From Cupriavidus sp. D39 (GTDB lineage Bacteria > Pseudomonadota > Gammaproteobacteria > Burkholderiales > Burkholderiaceae): a DNA stretch of 64,000 nt. Positions 56,858-64,000 of this stretch are shown piece by piece. Position numbers and translations under genes: made by a program. Within the stretch, counting starts at the first letter, position 1. Every line of letters starts with the position of its first letter. The notes beneath the pieces are model-generated. The model was not told the origin of the DNA. It saw only the letters and a program-made list of their open reading frames with translations, and made no database searches. The stretch lies in the NCBI RefSeq assembly GCF_026627925.1, contig NZ_JAPNLE010000009.1, positions 2,666,001 through 2,730,000 on the forward strand, written 5' to 3'.

Positions 56858-56923
56858 GGCCAAAACCGCCTGGGATGACGGCGGCTGTCTCCCTTTCCCC
56901 TCAGGGGGAGAGGGGTGGCTTAG
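56858..56923. repeat. Interspersed composite palindromic repeat, copy D, left part
   Basis: Carries GGCCAAAACCGC, GATGACGGCGGCTG and a decayed CCCTTTCCCC-tca-GGGGGAGAGG hairpin, then GTGGCTTAG, where the sequence stops matching the other copies. The rest of the repeat resumes at 58484 after the IS element. Confidence 0.85.
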
Positions 56924-57051
56924 TCAATATGACTCCCCTGGGGCAAAGAGGGCTGGCCCGCCGCGAGGAATCAAACGCGGGTTAGCATGACTGCCAGAGC
57001 CGCATGGTGTGGACAGCGCCACACCCGGCGATTTCCAGCGCGGAGGCCAGC

Positions 57052-58181
57052 ATGGAACACGATAGCACTTTGTACGTGGGTCTTGACGTCCATAAGGACT
57101 CGATCACGGTCGCCTACGCACTCGGCGCGGGCGAGGTCGAACTGCTTGGCAAGATCGGTACCTCGAAGGCCGATATCGATCGCCTGTGCAAGCGCCTGCA
57201 GTCTAAAGCGAGCCGGATCCGCATCGTCTACGAGGCAGGCCCTTGCGGCTATGGCCTTTACCGGCAGCTTGCAGGGAAGGGATTCGAGTGCATGGTGTGC
57301 GCGCCGTCGCTGATCCCGAAGAAACCCGGCGAGCGCGTCAAGACCGATCGGCGCGATGCGGTCAAGCTCGTGCGATCGCTGCGCGCCGGCGACCTCTCGG
57401 CGGTGTACGTGCCCAGTGTGGAGGACGAAGCGTTCCGGGATCTGTCACGCGCGTGGGTCAGCGCCAAGGACGATCTGAAGCGCGCCCGGCAACGGCTGAA
57501 GGCCTTTCTGCTTTCACATGGGGTGCGCTACAGCGGCAGAGCCGACTGGGGACCGGCGCACCGGCGCTGGATCAGTACCTTTGCGTTCGACACCGTGTGG
57601 CAGCAACTTGCCTTTGACGAATATCGACGTGCCATCGAGGATCGGCTCGCGCAATGCAGCCGTCTCGAAGCGGCCTTGCGCGAAGCCGTGGTCAACTGGC
57701 GCTTCTATCCGGCCGTACTGGGCTTGCAGGCCATGCGCGGCGTGCAGTTCACCACGGCGATAGGCATGCTCGCCGAATTGGGCGATCTCTCGCGCTTTGT
57801 GCATCCGCGCCAACTGATGGCCTGGCTCGGGGTGACGCCCGCCGAACATTCATCGGGGAAAAACGGCGCCAAGGCAGCATCACCAAGAACGGCAATAGTT
57901 ATGCAAGAAAGCTGCTAATCGAAGCCGCCTGGAGTTACCGGCACCCGGCACGTGTGAGCCCCGAGATTCAGCGACGGCACGAAGGCATCCCGAAGGCCAT
58001 CGTTGACCGGTCCTGGGACGCCCAGGTTCGACTGTGCCGGCGCTATCGAAGACTTGCCGCGCGCGGCAAGAACCCGAACATTGCGGTGGTTGCGGTGGCC
58101 CGCGAACTGAGCGGGTTCATCTGGGACATCAGCCGGCTCGCCATGTCGCTTGCCATACCGAACGCGGCGCAGACAACGTAA
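57052..58181 (+). CDS. IS110/IS1111-type transposase (apparent frameshift)
   Basis: DEDD transposase with an N-terminal RuvC-like domain and a C-terminal Tnp20 domain. Visible parts: [17 protein letters not shown] with the first Asp, [17 protein letters not shown] with the Glu, and [20 protein letters not shown] with the final Asp pair. Then come [42 protein letters not shown] and, after the break, [23 protein letters not shown] with the catalytic-Ser neighbourhood. One base appears to be missing at 57855-57863 (GGGGAAAAA), moving the last quarter one frame over. Corrected length is about 376 residues. If the break is real the copy is inactive. Confidence 0.9.
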
Positions 58182-58481
58182 CCCAGCGCCAAGGTACCAA
58201 CCTATCTGCCACCTACTGTGGAGCCAGTTTCCTGAAGGGCGACGTAGCCCGGCACACGAGCAACCCGCGACCTAGCTAGGCAACGGATTTCATCCGACTT
58301 GCGGCCTTAGATAGCGGCAGGCTCATTGGGCGGACCTCTGTAATGCGGTAACCAACCCGCGGATATCAGCGTGATCCACCGTCGAGACTTACTGCTACGT
58401 CGCCCTCCAGGAAATTGGGGAACAACCATGCAACCGTGAAACTGAATCAAACCAATCTCGATTGACACGGGGAGTCATATC
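58182..58481 (+). ncRNA. Candidate bridge (seek) RNA region in the right end of the IS1111-type element
   Basis: Non-coding sequence between the transposase stop and the element end. It contains TAGCTAGG (58273-58280), identical to part of the target 20-mer, and ATATCAG (58363-58369), identical to the element's right end plus its AG. Both matches include the AG core. The first is followed by a small hairpin CGGAT-ttc-ATCCG (58284-58296) and may be closed by CCGC/GCGG. The second lies in a loop closed by GGAT/ATCC. IS1111-group elements are known to carry their guide RNA at this end. Exact RNA ends are not determined. Confidence 0.5.
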
Positions 58482-58483
58482 AG

Positions 58484-58640
58484 CTAGGAGCCACTCAAGG
58501 CGACGCCCGTGGTTTTTTCCAGCACGACGGCATGACGAGCGCCCGCCCTCTCCCTCGGCCCCTCTCCCACAAGTGGGAGAGGGGAGCAAACCGTCGGGAA
58601 GCTAGCACTTGCCCCTCTCCCGCTGCGTGGGAGAGGGGAG
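58484..58640. repeat. Interspersed composite palindromic repeat, copy D, right part
   Basis: Resumes with CTAGGAGCCACT, then CGACGCCCGTGG, CCAGCACGACGGCATGACGAGC, and two versions of the final hairpin: CCCCTCTCCCAC-aa-GTGGGAGAGGGG (58559-58584) and CCCCTCTCCC/GGGAGAGGGG (58612-58637). GCTAGC(A/G)CTTGC is repeated after each, so the last module has been duplicated in tandem. Confidence 0.85.
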
Positions 58641-58677
58641 CAAACCCTCGGGACGCTAGCGCTTGCGGCCATCCGCC

Positions 58678-59535
58678 TCACCGCAACGCATAAGCCGCCG
58701 CCACCCCGGCAAACACACAAGCGCCCAACCAGTTGTTGTGCCGGAACGCAGCAAAGCACTGCATGCGGTCCCGCTCGCGAACCAGCGTGTAGTGATACAC
58801 CGCGCATCCGGCCGCGGCCACCAGCCCGATCCAGTACGGCCAGCCCAGCCCGAACTGCGCACCGGCCCAGGCCATCAGCCCCAGGAACACCGCATAGCAG
58901 ATCATGATGGCGGCCACGTCAAACCGCCCGAACGTGATCGCCGAAGTCTTCATGCCGAGCAGCAAATCGTCATCGCGATCCACCATGGCATAGGCGGTAT
59001 CGTAGGCTACCGCCCAGAACACATTGGCCAGCAGCATCACCCACGCCACCACGGGCACATGGTCCTGCACCGCGGCGAACGTCATCGGGATGCCAAAGCC
59101 GAAGGCAATGCCGAGGTAGGCCTGCGGAATGGCAAAGAACCGCTTGAAGAACGGATAGGTGCCGGCGAGCACGGCCGCCACCACGGCCAGCCATTTGGTG
59201 AACGCATTGAGCGGCGTGATCAGGGCGAAGGCCGCAAGCGCCAGCACCACCGCCACCGCCACCGCCTCCCACGCGGCAATCTTGCCCGCGGTCAGCGGCC
59301 GCTCCTTGGTGCGCTTGACGTGCTTGTCGAAGTCACGGTCGGCCCAGTCGTTCATGGCGCAGCCGGCCGAGCGCATCAGGAAGGTGCCGATGACGAAGAT
59401 CCAGAACAGGCTCCACGCCGGCCGGCCGCCGGTGGCCATCCACAATGCCCACAGCGTAGGCCACAACAGCAGCAGCGTGCCGATGGGCTTGTCGATGCGC
59501 ACCAGGCGCGCGTACAGGGCTAAGCGTTCAAACAT
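58678..59535 (-). CDS. ubiA: 4-hydroxybenzoate octaprenyltransferase
   Basis: Membrane prenyltransferase that attaches the polyprenyl tail to 4-hydroxybenzoate in ubiquinone synthesis. The 285-residue protein has about eight or nine hydrophobic helices. The two Asp-rich magnesium-diphosphate motifs are NDWADRDFD (first) and [22 protein letters not shown] (second). The N-terminus [24 protein letters not shown] is family typical. It converges on repeat copy D, and lies downstream of dps, katA and oxyR on the same strand, a neighbourhood common in Burkholderiales. Confidence 0.96.
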   Translation of the reverse strand: MFERLALYARLVRIDKPIGTLLLLWPTLWALWMATGGRPAWSLFWIFVIGTFLMRSAGCAMNDWADRDFDKHVKRTKERPLTAGKIAAWEAVAVAVVLALAAFALITPLNAFTKWLAVVAAVLAGTYPFFKRFFAIPQAYLGIAFGFGIPMTFAAVQDHVPVVAWVMLLANVFWAVAYDTAYAMVDRDDDLLLGMKTSAITFGRFDVAAIMICYAVFLGLMAWAGAQFGLGWPYWIGLVAAAGCAVYHYTLVRERDRMQCFAAFRHNNWLGACVFAGVAAAYALR

Positions 59536-59580
59536 GGCAGGGGGCCCGCGACACAGCGGTCAGGGCAAGGGCATTAAACG

Positions 59581-59621
59581 AAAAACGAAAACGCGCCGCG
59601 ACCCGGTCAGGGCGCGGCGCG
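59581..59621 (-). terminator. Terminator after dps
   Basis: CGCGCCGCG and CGCGGCGCG (9 bp) pair over a 12-base loop. On the minus strand they run into TTTTCGTTTTTCG. It lies 37 bases beyond the dps stop. Confidence 0.8.
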
Positions 59622-59657
59622 CATGGCCGGCAGCACACGAAGGCAGCCGGCAGGGCA

Positions 59658-60143
59658 TCAGGCCAGCATCGAGCGCAGCATCCACGCGGTTTTTTCGTGC
59701 GTCTGCATGCGCTGGGTCAGCAGGTCGGCGGAGGGTTCGTCGCCAGCAGCGTCGATCACCGGGAACAACGAGCGCGCGGTGCGCACCACGGCTTCCTGGC
59801 CTTCGACCAGCTTGCGGATCATCTCGGTGGCTTCGGGCACGCCCTCTTCCTCGGGGATCGACGACAAGCGAGCGTATTCCTTGTAGGTGCCCGGCGCCGG
59901 GTAGCCCAGCGCGCGGATACGCTCGGCGATCGAGTCCACGGCGAGCGCCAGCTCGGTGTATTGCGTCTCGAACATCAGGTGCAACGTGTTGAACATCGGA
60001 CCCGTGACGTTCCAGTGGAAGTTATGGGTCTTGAGATAAAGCGTGTAGGTATCCGCCAGCAACTTGGACAGGCCTTCCGCGATCTTCTTGCGTTCTTTGT
60101 CGGAAATGCCGATGTTCACGCTCATCTCATTCTTCTTTGCCAT
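59658..60143 (-). CDS. dps: Dps-type DNA starvation/stationary-phase protection protein
   Basis: Twelve-subunit ferritin-like protein that stores iron, detoxifies peroxide and can bind DNA. The 161-residue protein has the ferroxidase residues in [44 protein letters not shown]. It lacks a strongly basic DNA-binding N-terminal tail of the E. coli type ([14 protein letters not shown]). The nearby oxyR and katA suggest a peroxide-stress group. It is followed by a good terminator. Confidence 0.95.
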   Translation of the reverse strand: MAKKNEMSVNIGISDKERKKIAEGLSKLLADTYTLYLKTHNFHWNVTGPMFNTLHLMFETQYTELALAVDSIAERIRALGYPAPGTYKEYARLSSIPEEEGVPEATEMIRKLVEGQEAVVRTARSLFPVIDAAGDEPSADLLTQRMQTHEKTAWMLRSMLA

Positions 60144-60220
60144 GATAGGTACGCTCCGATCTGGGGTGGCTTTGACAACTGCCGCGCCACGGGACGCGGC
60201 ACAACCCGCACATTATGGCA

Positions 60221-60424
60221 TCACCCGGTGAAGGCGGACAAACCCGCGGCCGCGTCCAGGAACATCGCGACCGCGCCCAGCGCGATCACCGCCAGCCCGA
60301 TTTCCGTGCGCCACAGCTTGCGCTGCAGGCGCGCCGCGTCTTCGCGGCGGGGGTTGTCGTGGGCGACGTGTTGCAACTGTTGCAACTGTTGAAACTCGCT
60401 GACGAACATTCTGAACAGGGCCAT
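60221..60424 (-). CDS. Small single-span membrane protein
   Basis: A 67-residue protein with a Gln-rich N-terminal half (FVSEFQQLQQLQHVAHDNPRREDAARLQRKL) that may form a short coiled coil, and one C-terminal hydrophobic helix (TEIGLAVIALGAVAMFLDAAAGL). The start at 60424 is preceded by GGAGAA. No family is recognised. It lies between katA and dps on the same strand; the peroxide-stress context may be meaningful, but no function can be given. Confidence 0.75.
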   Translation of the reverse strand: MALFRMFVSEFQQLQQLQHVAHDNPRREDAARLQRKLWRTEIGLAVIALGAVAMFLDAAAGLSAFTG

Positions 60425-60501
60425 GATGGTTCTCCTTGCCGGGCTTTCAAGGTGGCCCCGGCCCGGAGCCACCCGCACTGCCATGCTTCATTGCTTGCGC
60501 A

Positions 60502-61947
60502 TTACTTCAGGTTCAGCGCGCGCCTGACACCTTCGCCGTAGGCGGGATCGGCCTTGGTGAAGTGCGCCAGCTGCACCCGCACGATGTCTTCCGGCACGCC
60601 CTGCATGGCCGCCGCGATGTTCGAGTACAGGCGCTGGCGCTGAGCCTCGTCGAACAGGCGGAACAGCGCGCCCGGCTGGCTGTAGTAGTCGCTGTCGACA
60701 CGGTGGTCGAAGCGGTCGGCGGCACCATCCAGGGCCAGCGGCGGCTCGACGGCACGTTCGCTGGCGGCGTAGGCGCCCTCGCGGTTCGGCTCGTAGTTGA
60801 GCTTGCCGCCCTGGTTGCCGTCCACGCGCATCGCGCCGTCGCGGTGGTAGGTATTGTGGAACGGGCACTTGGGCGCATTCACCGGGATCTGGTTATGGTT
60901 CACGCCCAAGCGGTAGCGCTGCGTGTCGCCATACGAGAACAGCCGGCCCTGCAGCATCTTGTCGGGCGAGAAGCCGATGCCCGGCACGATGTTGGACGGG
61001 TTCATCGCCACCTGCTCCACCTCGGCGAAGTAGTTGTCCGGGTTGCGGTTGAGTTCCAGCACGCCCACGTCGATCAGCGGATAGTCCTTGTGCGGCCACA
61101 CCTTGGTCAGGTCGAACGGATTGATGTGGTACTTGGCCGCATCGGCTTCGGGCATGACCTGCACGCGCACGTTCCAGCGCGGGAAGTTGCCCTTTTCGAT
61201 GTTCTCGAACAGGTCGCGCTGCGCGCTCTCGCGGTCGCCCGCCACTACCTTGGCCGCTTCCTCGTTGGTCCAGTTGGCGATGCCCTGCTGCGACTTGAAG
61301 TGGAACTTCACCCAGAAGCGCTCGTTGGCGGCGTTGATGAACGAATACGTGTGCGAACCGAAGCCATGGATCTGGCGATAGTTCTGCGGCAGGCCGCGAT
61401 CGCTCATCAGGATGGTGACCTGGTGCAGCGACTCCGGATGGCGCGACCAAAAGTCCCACACGGCGATCGGGTCACGCAGGTTGGTGCGCGCGTTGCGTTT
61501 TTGCGTGTGGATGAAATCCGGGAATTTGAGCGGGTCGCGCACGAAGAACACCGGCGTGTTGTTGCCCACCACGTCCCAGTTGCCTTCGTCGGTGTAGAAC
61601 TTGACCGAGAACCCGCGCACATCGCGCTCTGCGTCGGCCGCGCCGCGCTCGCCCGCCACCGTGGAGAAGCGCATGAACAGCGGCGTTTGCTTGCCGACGC
61701 TGGCAAAGACCGAGGCCTTGGAAAAGCGCGTGATGTCATGGGTGACCGTGAAGGTGCCATGGGCGCCCGAGCCCTTGGCGTGCACGCGGCGCTCGGGGAT
61801 GACTTCACGGTCGAAGTGAGCGAGCTTCTCCAGGAACCACACGTCCTGCAGCAGCATCGGGCCGCGCGGGCCGGCGGTCTGCGAATTCTGGTTGTCGGCT
61901 ACCGGTGCGCCGGCGGCGGTGGTCAGAGTGTCCTTGTCCTTGCTCAT
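60502..61947 (-). CDS. katA: Monofunctional haem catalase
   Basis: Dismutates hydrogen peroxide to water and oxygen. The 481-residue length is that of the small-subunit clade. Signatures: [20 protein letters not shown] with the distal His, [58 protein letters not shown], and [15 protein letters not shown] with the proximal Tyr that binds haem. A 33-codon ORF with a good ribosome-binding site lies just upstream, followed by a symmetric A/T-rich site; oxyR is the next gene upstream. OxyR-dependent induction by peroxide is therefore likely (inference). Confidence 0.96.
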   Translation of the reverse strand: MSKDKDTLTTAAGAPVADNQNSQTAGPRGPMLLQDVWFLEKLAHFDREVIPERRVHAKGSGAHGTFTVTHDITRFSKASVFASVGKQTPLFMRFSTVAGERGAADAERDVRGFSVKFYTDEGNWDVVGNNTPVFFVRDPLKFPDFIHTQKRNARTNLRDPIAVWDFWSRHPESLHQVTILMSDRGLPQNYRQIHGFGSHTYSFINAANERFWVKFHFKSQQGIANWTNEEAAKVVAGDRESAQRDLFENIEKGNFPRWNVRVQVMPEADAAKYHINPFDLTKVWPHKDYPLIDVGVLELNRNPDNYFAEVEQVAMNPSNIVPGIGFSPDKMLQGRLFSYGDTQRYRLGVNHNQIPVNAPKCPFHNTYHRDGAMRVDGNQGGKLNYEPNREGAYAASERAVEPPLALDGAADRFDHRVDSDYYSQPGALFRLFDEAQRQRLYSNIAAAMQGVPEDIVRVQLAHFTKADPAYGEGVRRALNLK

Positions 61948-62021
61948 CTTGGCCTCATTTTTCTTGGGGGTGGAACGGGGAGTCTGGCTGGGGCGGGCGG
62001 CGCGAAAGCCGCCGGGTCATT

Positions 62022-62123
62022 TCAGTACACCGTGGCGTAACAGGCAAGGCAGTCGGCCATGCGGGCGGCCAGTGCGCTCAGGAGCTCGCCGGCGGCGGTC
62101 AAGCTGGGGTTTTCGCCTTTCAT
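62022..62123 (-). CDS. Short upstream ORF (33 codons) before katA
   Basis: An ATG at 62123 is preceded by AAGGAG six bases upstream. The ORF encodes MKGENPSLTAAGELLSALAA, then RMADCLACYATVY, and stops at TGA (62024-62022), 74 bases before the katA ATG. It contains one CxxC pair. The ribosome-binding site is better than that of katA. It may be a small protein or a regulatory leader peptide. No family is recognised and no other evidence for expression is available. Confidence 0.55.
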   Translation of the reverse strand: MKGENPSLTAAGELLSALAARMADCLACYATVY

Positions 62124-62184
62124 GTGCGACTCCTTGTGGGTAACAGCACGCAGTGCGTCGATGCAGGAAGTCTACGGGAAGGCT

Positions 62185-62203
62185 ATTGAATTACGAATTC
62201 AAT
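62185..62203. promoter_or_regulatory. Symmetric A/T-rich site upstream of katA, possible OxyR target
   Basis: ATTGAATT-acg-AATTCAAT is a perfect inverted repeat in an A/T-rich patch, with CTAT and ATAG tetramers nearby (62183-62223). It lies upstream of the short ORF and katA. It follows the T-N11-A plan of LysR-type sites; binding by OxyR is an inference. Confidence 0.45.
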
Positions 62204-62355
62204 TATTTCTAACTATGAAATAGAGCATGCCTATTCCCTGCCTGCGCGCCTGCGTGGCATAGGACCAAGACACAGTGAAGTTAGAAAAATCGGGGAGGGA
62301 GAAAAACCAAGGCGGGGAAGCGTGCGGCCGCCGGGCGCCGGCAGGCAGGGTGCGC

Positions 62356-63309
62356 TCAGGCTGCTTCAGCCAGTTCCTTGGCGGCCAGCATGCTGACACC
62401 GGGCAGGTCGCAGGCCGCCACCGCGCGGCGCAACGCCTCCATGGCCGGCAGGCGCGTAAAGCTCTTGCGCCAGGCCAGCACCACGCGCCGGTCGGGAACG
62501 GGATCGGTAAAGGGCACGTAGGCCAACAGGTCGTTCTTGTTGGACTTGAGATCCGGCACCGAAGTCCGCGGCAGCACCGTGATGCCAACGCCACTTGCCA
62601 CCATATGGCGGATGGTTTCCAGCGAGGAGCCTTCGAAGGTCTTCTGGATACCGTCGGCCGCCTGCGAAAAGCGCGACAGCTCCGGGCACACGCCCAGCAC
62701 CTGGTCGCGGAAGCAATGCCCGCTGCCCAGCAGCAGCATGGTCTGCTGCTTCAGTTCGTCGGGATCGACTTTCCCGGCATGCTCCAGATGGTGGCCGCGC
62801 GGCACCGCCACGACGAAGGGCTCGTCATACAGCGGCTGCACGGTCAGCCCGGAATCGGCAAAGGGCTCGGCCATGATGGCGCAGTCGATCTCGCCCTGCT
62901 TGAGCAGCTCGATCAGCTTGACCGTGTAGTTCTCCTGCAGCATCAGCGGCATCTGCGGCACGGTCTGGATCATCTCCTTGACCAGCGTGGGCAGCAGGTA
63001 GGGCCCGATGGTGTAGATCACGCCAAGCCGCAGCGGCCCGGCCAGCGGGTCCTTGCCCTGCTTGGCGATTTCGCGGATGGCCATGGTCTGCTCCAGCACG
63101 CGCTGGGCCTGCGCCACGATCTGCTCGCCGATCGGCGTCACCGAGACTTCGGACGTGCCGCGCTCGAAGATCTGCACATTGAGTTCGTCTTCCAGCTTCT
63201 TGATCGCCACCGACAGCGTCGGCTGCGACACGAAGCAGGCTTCGGCCGCCCGGCCGAAATGGCGCTCGCGCGCCACGGCGACGATGTACTTGAGTTCGGT
63301 GAGCGTCAT
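62356..63309 (-). CDS. oxyR: Hydrogen-peroxide-sensing transcriptional regulator OxyR
   Basis: LysR-type activator of peroxide defence. The 317-residue protein has the winged-helix LKYIVAVARERHFGRAAEACFVSQPTLSVAIKKLEDEL and the two redox cysteines at residues 199 and 208 in LGSGHCFRDQVLGVCPEL, in the same numbering as E. coli OxyR. ITVLPRTSVPD follows in the effector domain. Its own promoter is visible (63337-63365). It lies on the same strand as katA, between katA and recG, an arrangement conserved in betaproteobacteria. Confidence 0.96.
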   Translation of the reverse strand: MTLTELKYIVAVARERHFGRAAEACFVSQPTLSVAIKKLEDELNVQIFERGTSEVSVTPIGEQIVAQAQRVLEQTMAIREIAKQGKDPLAGPLRLGVIYTIGPYLLPTLVKEMIQTVPQMPLMLQENYTVKLIELLKQGEIDCAIMAEPFADSGLTVQPLYDEPFVVAVPRGHHLEHAGKVDPDELKQQTMLLLGSGHCFRDQVLGVCPELSRFSQAADGIQKTFEGSSLETIRHMVASGVGITVLPRTSVPDLKSNKNDLLAYVPFTDPVPDRRVVLAWRKSFTRLPAMEALRRAVAACDLPGVSMLAAKELAEAA

Positions 63310-63336
63310 GACTTATCAATTCCCGTTAAGCGATAG

Positions 63337-63365
63337 ATTTTACCTTCGATTCGACGTTCTGTCAG
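63337..63365 (-). promoter_or_regulatory. Probable oxyR promoter
   Basis: On the minus strand CTGACA (63365-63360) and TAAAAT (63342-63337) are 17 bases apart, each one base off consensus. Transcription would begin about 20 bases upstream of the oxyR ATG. Confidence 0.7.
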
Positions 63366-63382
63366 AGATGACAAGCAAAGCG

Positions 63383-63409
63383 GCGCAGGCGATACCCGAT
63401 CGCCTGCGC
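63383..63409 (-). terminator. Hairpin between recG and oxyR
   Basis: GCGCAGGCGAT and ATCGCCTGCGC pair over ACCCG. It lies 23 bases beyond the recG stop on the minus strand. Only a weak T-run follows, so it may be an inefficient terminator. Confidence 0.5.
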
Positions 63410-63431
63410 TGGGTGCGCCCCCGCCGTCACA

Positions 63432-64000
63432 TCAGGCCTTCAGGTAATGTTCCCTGCCACCCAGCCAGCGCAACAAGTGCGCCTCGACCGCCTCCGGGTA
63501 GCGCGCCAGCATCAGCTCGGCGGCCTCCTGAGCGTAGTCGACCAGCCAGGCGTCGGTGTTGAGATCGGCGAAACGCAGCATCGCCTCGCCGGACTGGCGC
63601 GCGCCAAGGAACTCGCCGGGCCCCCGTATCTGCAGGTCGCGCCGGGCGATCTCGAAACCATCGGTGGTCTCGCGCATGGTCGCCAGGCGCTCGCGCCCGG
63701 TGGGCGAGAGCGGCGCCTGGTACATCAGCAGGCAGACCGATTCCGCGCTGCCCCGCCCTACCCGGCCGCGCAATTGGTGCAACTGCGCCAGGCCGAAGCG
63801 CTCGGCGTGCTCGATCACCATCAGCGAGGCGTTGGGCACGTCCACCCCCACCTCGATCACGGTGGTGGCCACCAGCACCTGCAGCCGGTTGGCGGTGAAG
63901 TCTTCCATCACCGCGGCCTTCTCCGTCGGCGCCAGGCGGCCGTGGACCAGCCCGACCTTGAGCTCGGGCAAGGCGGCCACCAGGGTTTCATAGGTCTCCA
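63432..64000 (-). CDS. recG: ATP-dependent DNA helicase RecG, C-terminal part
   Basis: Branched-DNA helicase of recombination and stalled-fork rescue. The last 190 residues are present and the gene continues beyond the window. Visible are ETYETLVAALPELKVGLVHGRLAPTEKAAVM (motif IV region), VLVATTVIEVGVDVPNASLMVIEHAERFGLAQLHQLRGRVGRG (motifs V and VI with the arginine fingers), and the RecG wedge-side C-terminus FEIARRDLQIRGPGEFLGARQSG. It lies upstream of oxyR on the same strand. Confidence 0.95.
   Translation of the reverse strand, partial: ETYETLVAALPELKVGLVHGRLAPTEKAAVMEDFTANRLQVLVATTVIEVGVDVPNASLMVIEHAERFGLAQLHQLRGRVGRGSAESVCLLMYQAPLSPTGRERLATMRETTDGFEIARRDLQIRGPGEFLGARQSGEAMLRFADLNTDAWLVDYAQEAAELMLARYPEAVEAHLLRWLGGREHYLKA

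Larger units (their letters stand above)
56922..58483 (+). mobile_element. IS110-family (IS1111-type) element inserted in repeat copy D
   Basis: About 1.56 kb between two AG dinucleotides (56922-56923 and 58482-58483). Removing the element and one AG restores GTGGCTTAGCTAGGAGCCAC with ends as in copies B and C. Near each end is a perfect 12-bp subterminal inverted repeat, ATATGACTCCCC at 56927-56938 and its complement GGGGAGTCATAT at 58469-58480, set 3 bases and 1 base in from the AG. Such subterminal repeats mark the IS1111 group. The element carries one transposase and a non-coding right end of about 300 bases. Confidence 0.85.

Overview
The window is a 64 kb piece of chromosome from a high-GC betaproteobacterium. 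Gene content and order (rpsT / DUF3579 / argF-argG, recG-oxyR-katA-ubiA, clpS-clpA beside a cold-shock gene, hda-HAD-pcnB-folK-dNK-panB, pilT-pilU beside yggS-proC) point to Burkholderiales, closest in style to Cupriavidus/Ralstonia. This is judged from sequence alone. Both ends cut genes: coaBC on the left and recG on the right.

Layout. 1-13.8 kb: coaBC (3' part), a flavin oxidoreductase, dut, a VOC protein with a Bug-type binding protein, clpA-clpS, a cold-shock gene, icd, rluE, a small exported Ala/Lys-rich protein, a DUF192 protein, yajQ, murB and ppnP. 13.9-31 kb: argG and argF, DUF3579, rpsT, murJ, a SirB1-type protein, a DedA protein, mutL, miaA, a GNAT gene, purM, hda, a HAD phosphatase, pcnB, folK and a deoxynucleoside kinase. 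31-40 kb: panB, a tungstate-type ABC permease and ATPase without a binding protein, a fused pabB-pabC, dnaJ, dnaK and a cobalamin adenosyltransferase. 40-50 kb: a D-lactate/glycolate-type FAD oxidase with a LysR gene, a GNAT gene, then glcD - ion channel - glcE - glcF (glycolate oxidase with a channel gene inside the cluster), then cidA/lrgB. 50-64 kb: a VOC protein, a YafY/WYL regulator, glutathione peroxidase, an IS5-family element, pilU, pilT, yggS, proC, an IS110/IS1111-type element, ubiA, dps, a small membrane protein, katA with a 33-codon upstream ORF, oxyR and recG.

Non-coding structure. A composite palindromic repeat of roughly 180-290 bp occurs four times in gene gaps (about 25.0, 35.6, 48.3 and 56.9/58.5 kb). 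The fourth copy is split by the IS110/IS1111-type element exactly in the loop of one of its hairpins, at an AG/CT dinucleotide. The non-coding right end of that element holds short matches to both the target repeat and the element end, as expected for a bridge (seek) RNA. Another gap (48.47-48.66 kb) carries a 25-bp perfect inverted repeat and further hairpins.

Sequence quality. Six genes (mutL twice, miaA, dnaJ, glutathione peroxidase, the IS110 transposase) are broken by what look like single missing bases. Each can be placed in a short run of identical bases. Several of these are important housekeeping genes, so uncorrected sequencing errors are more likely than real inactivation, and they are annotated as CDS with that caveat.
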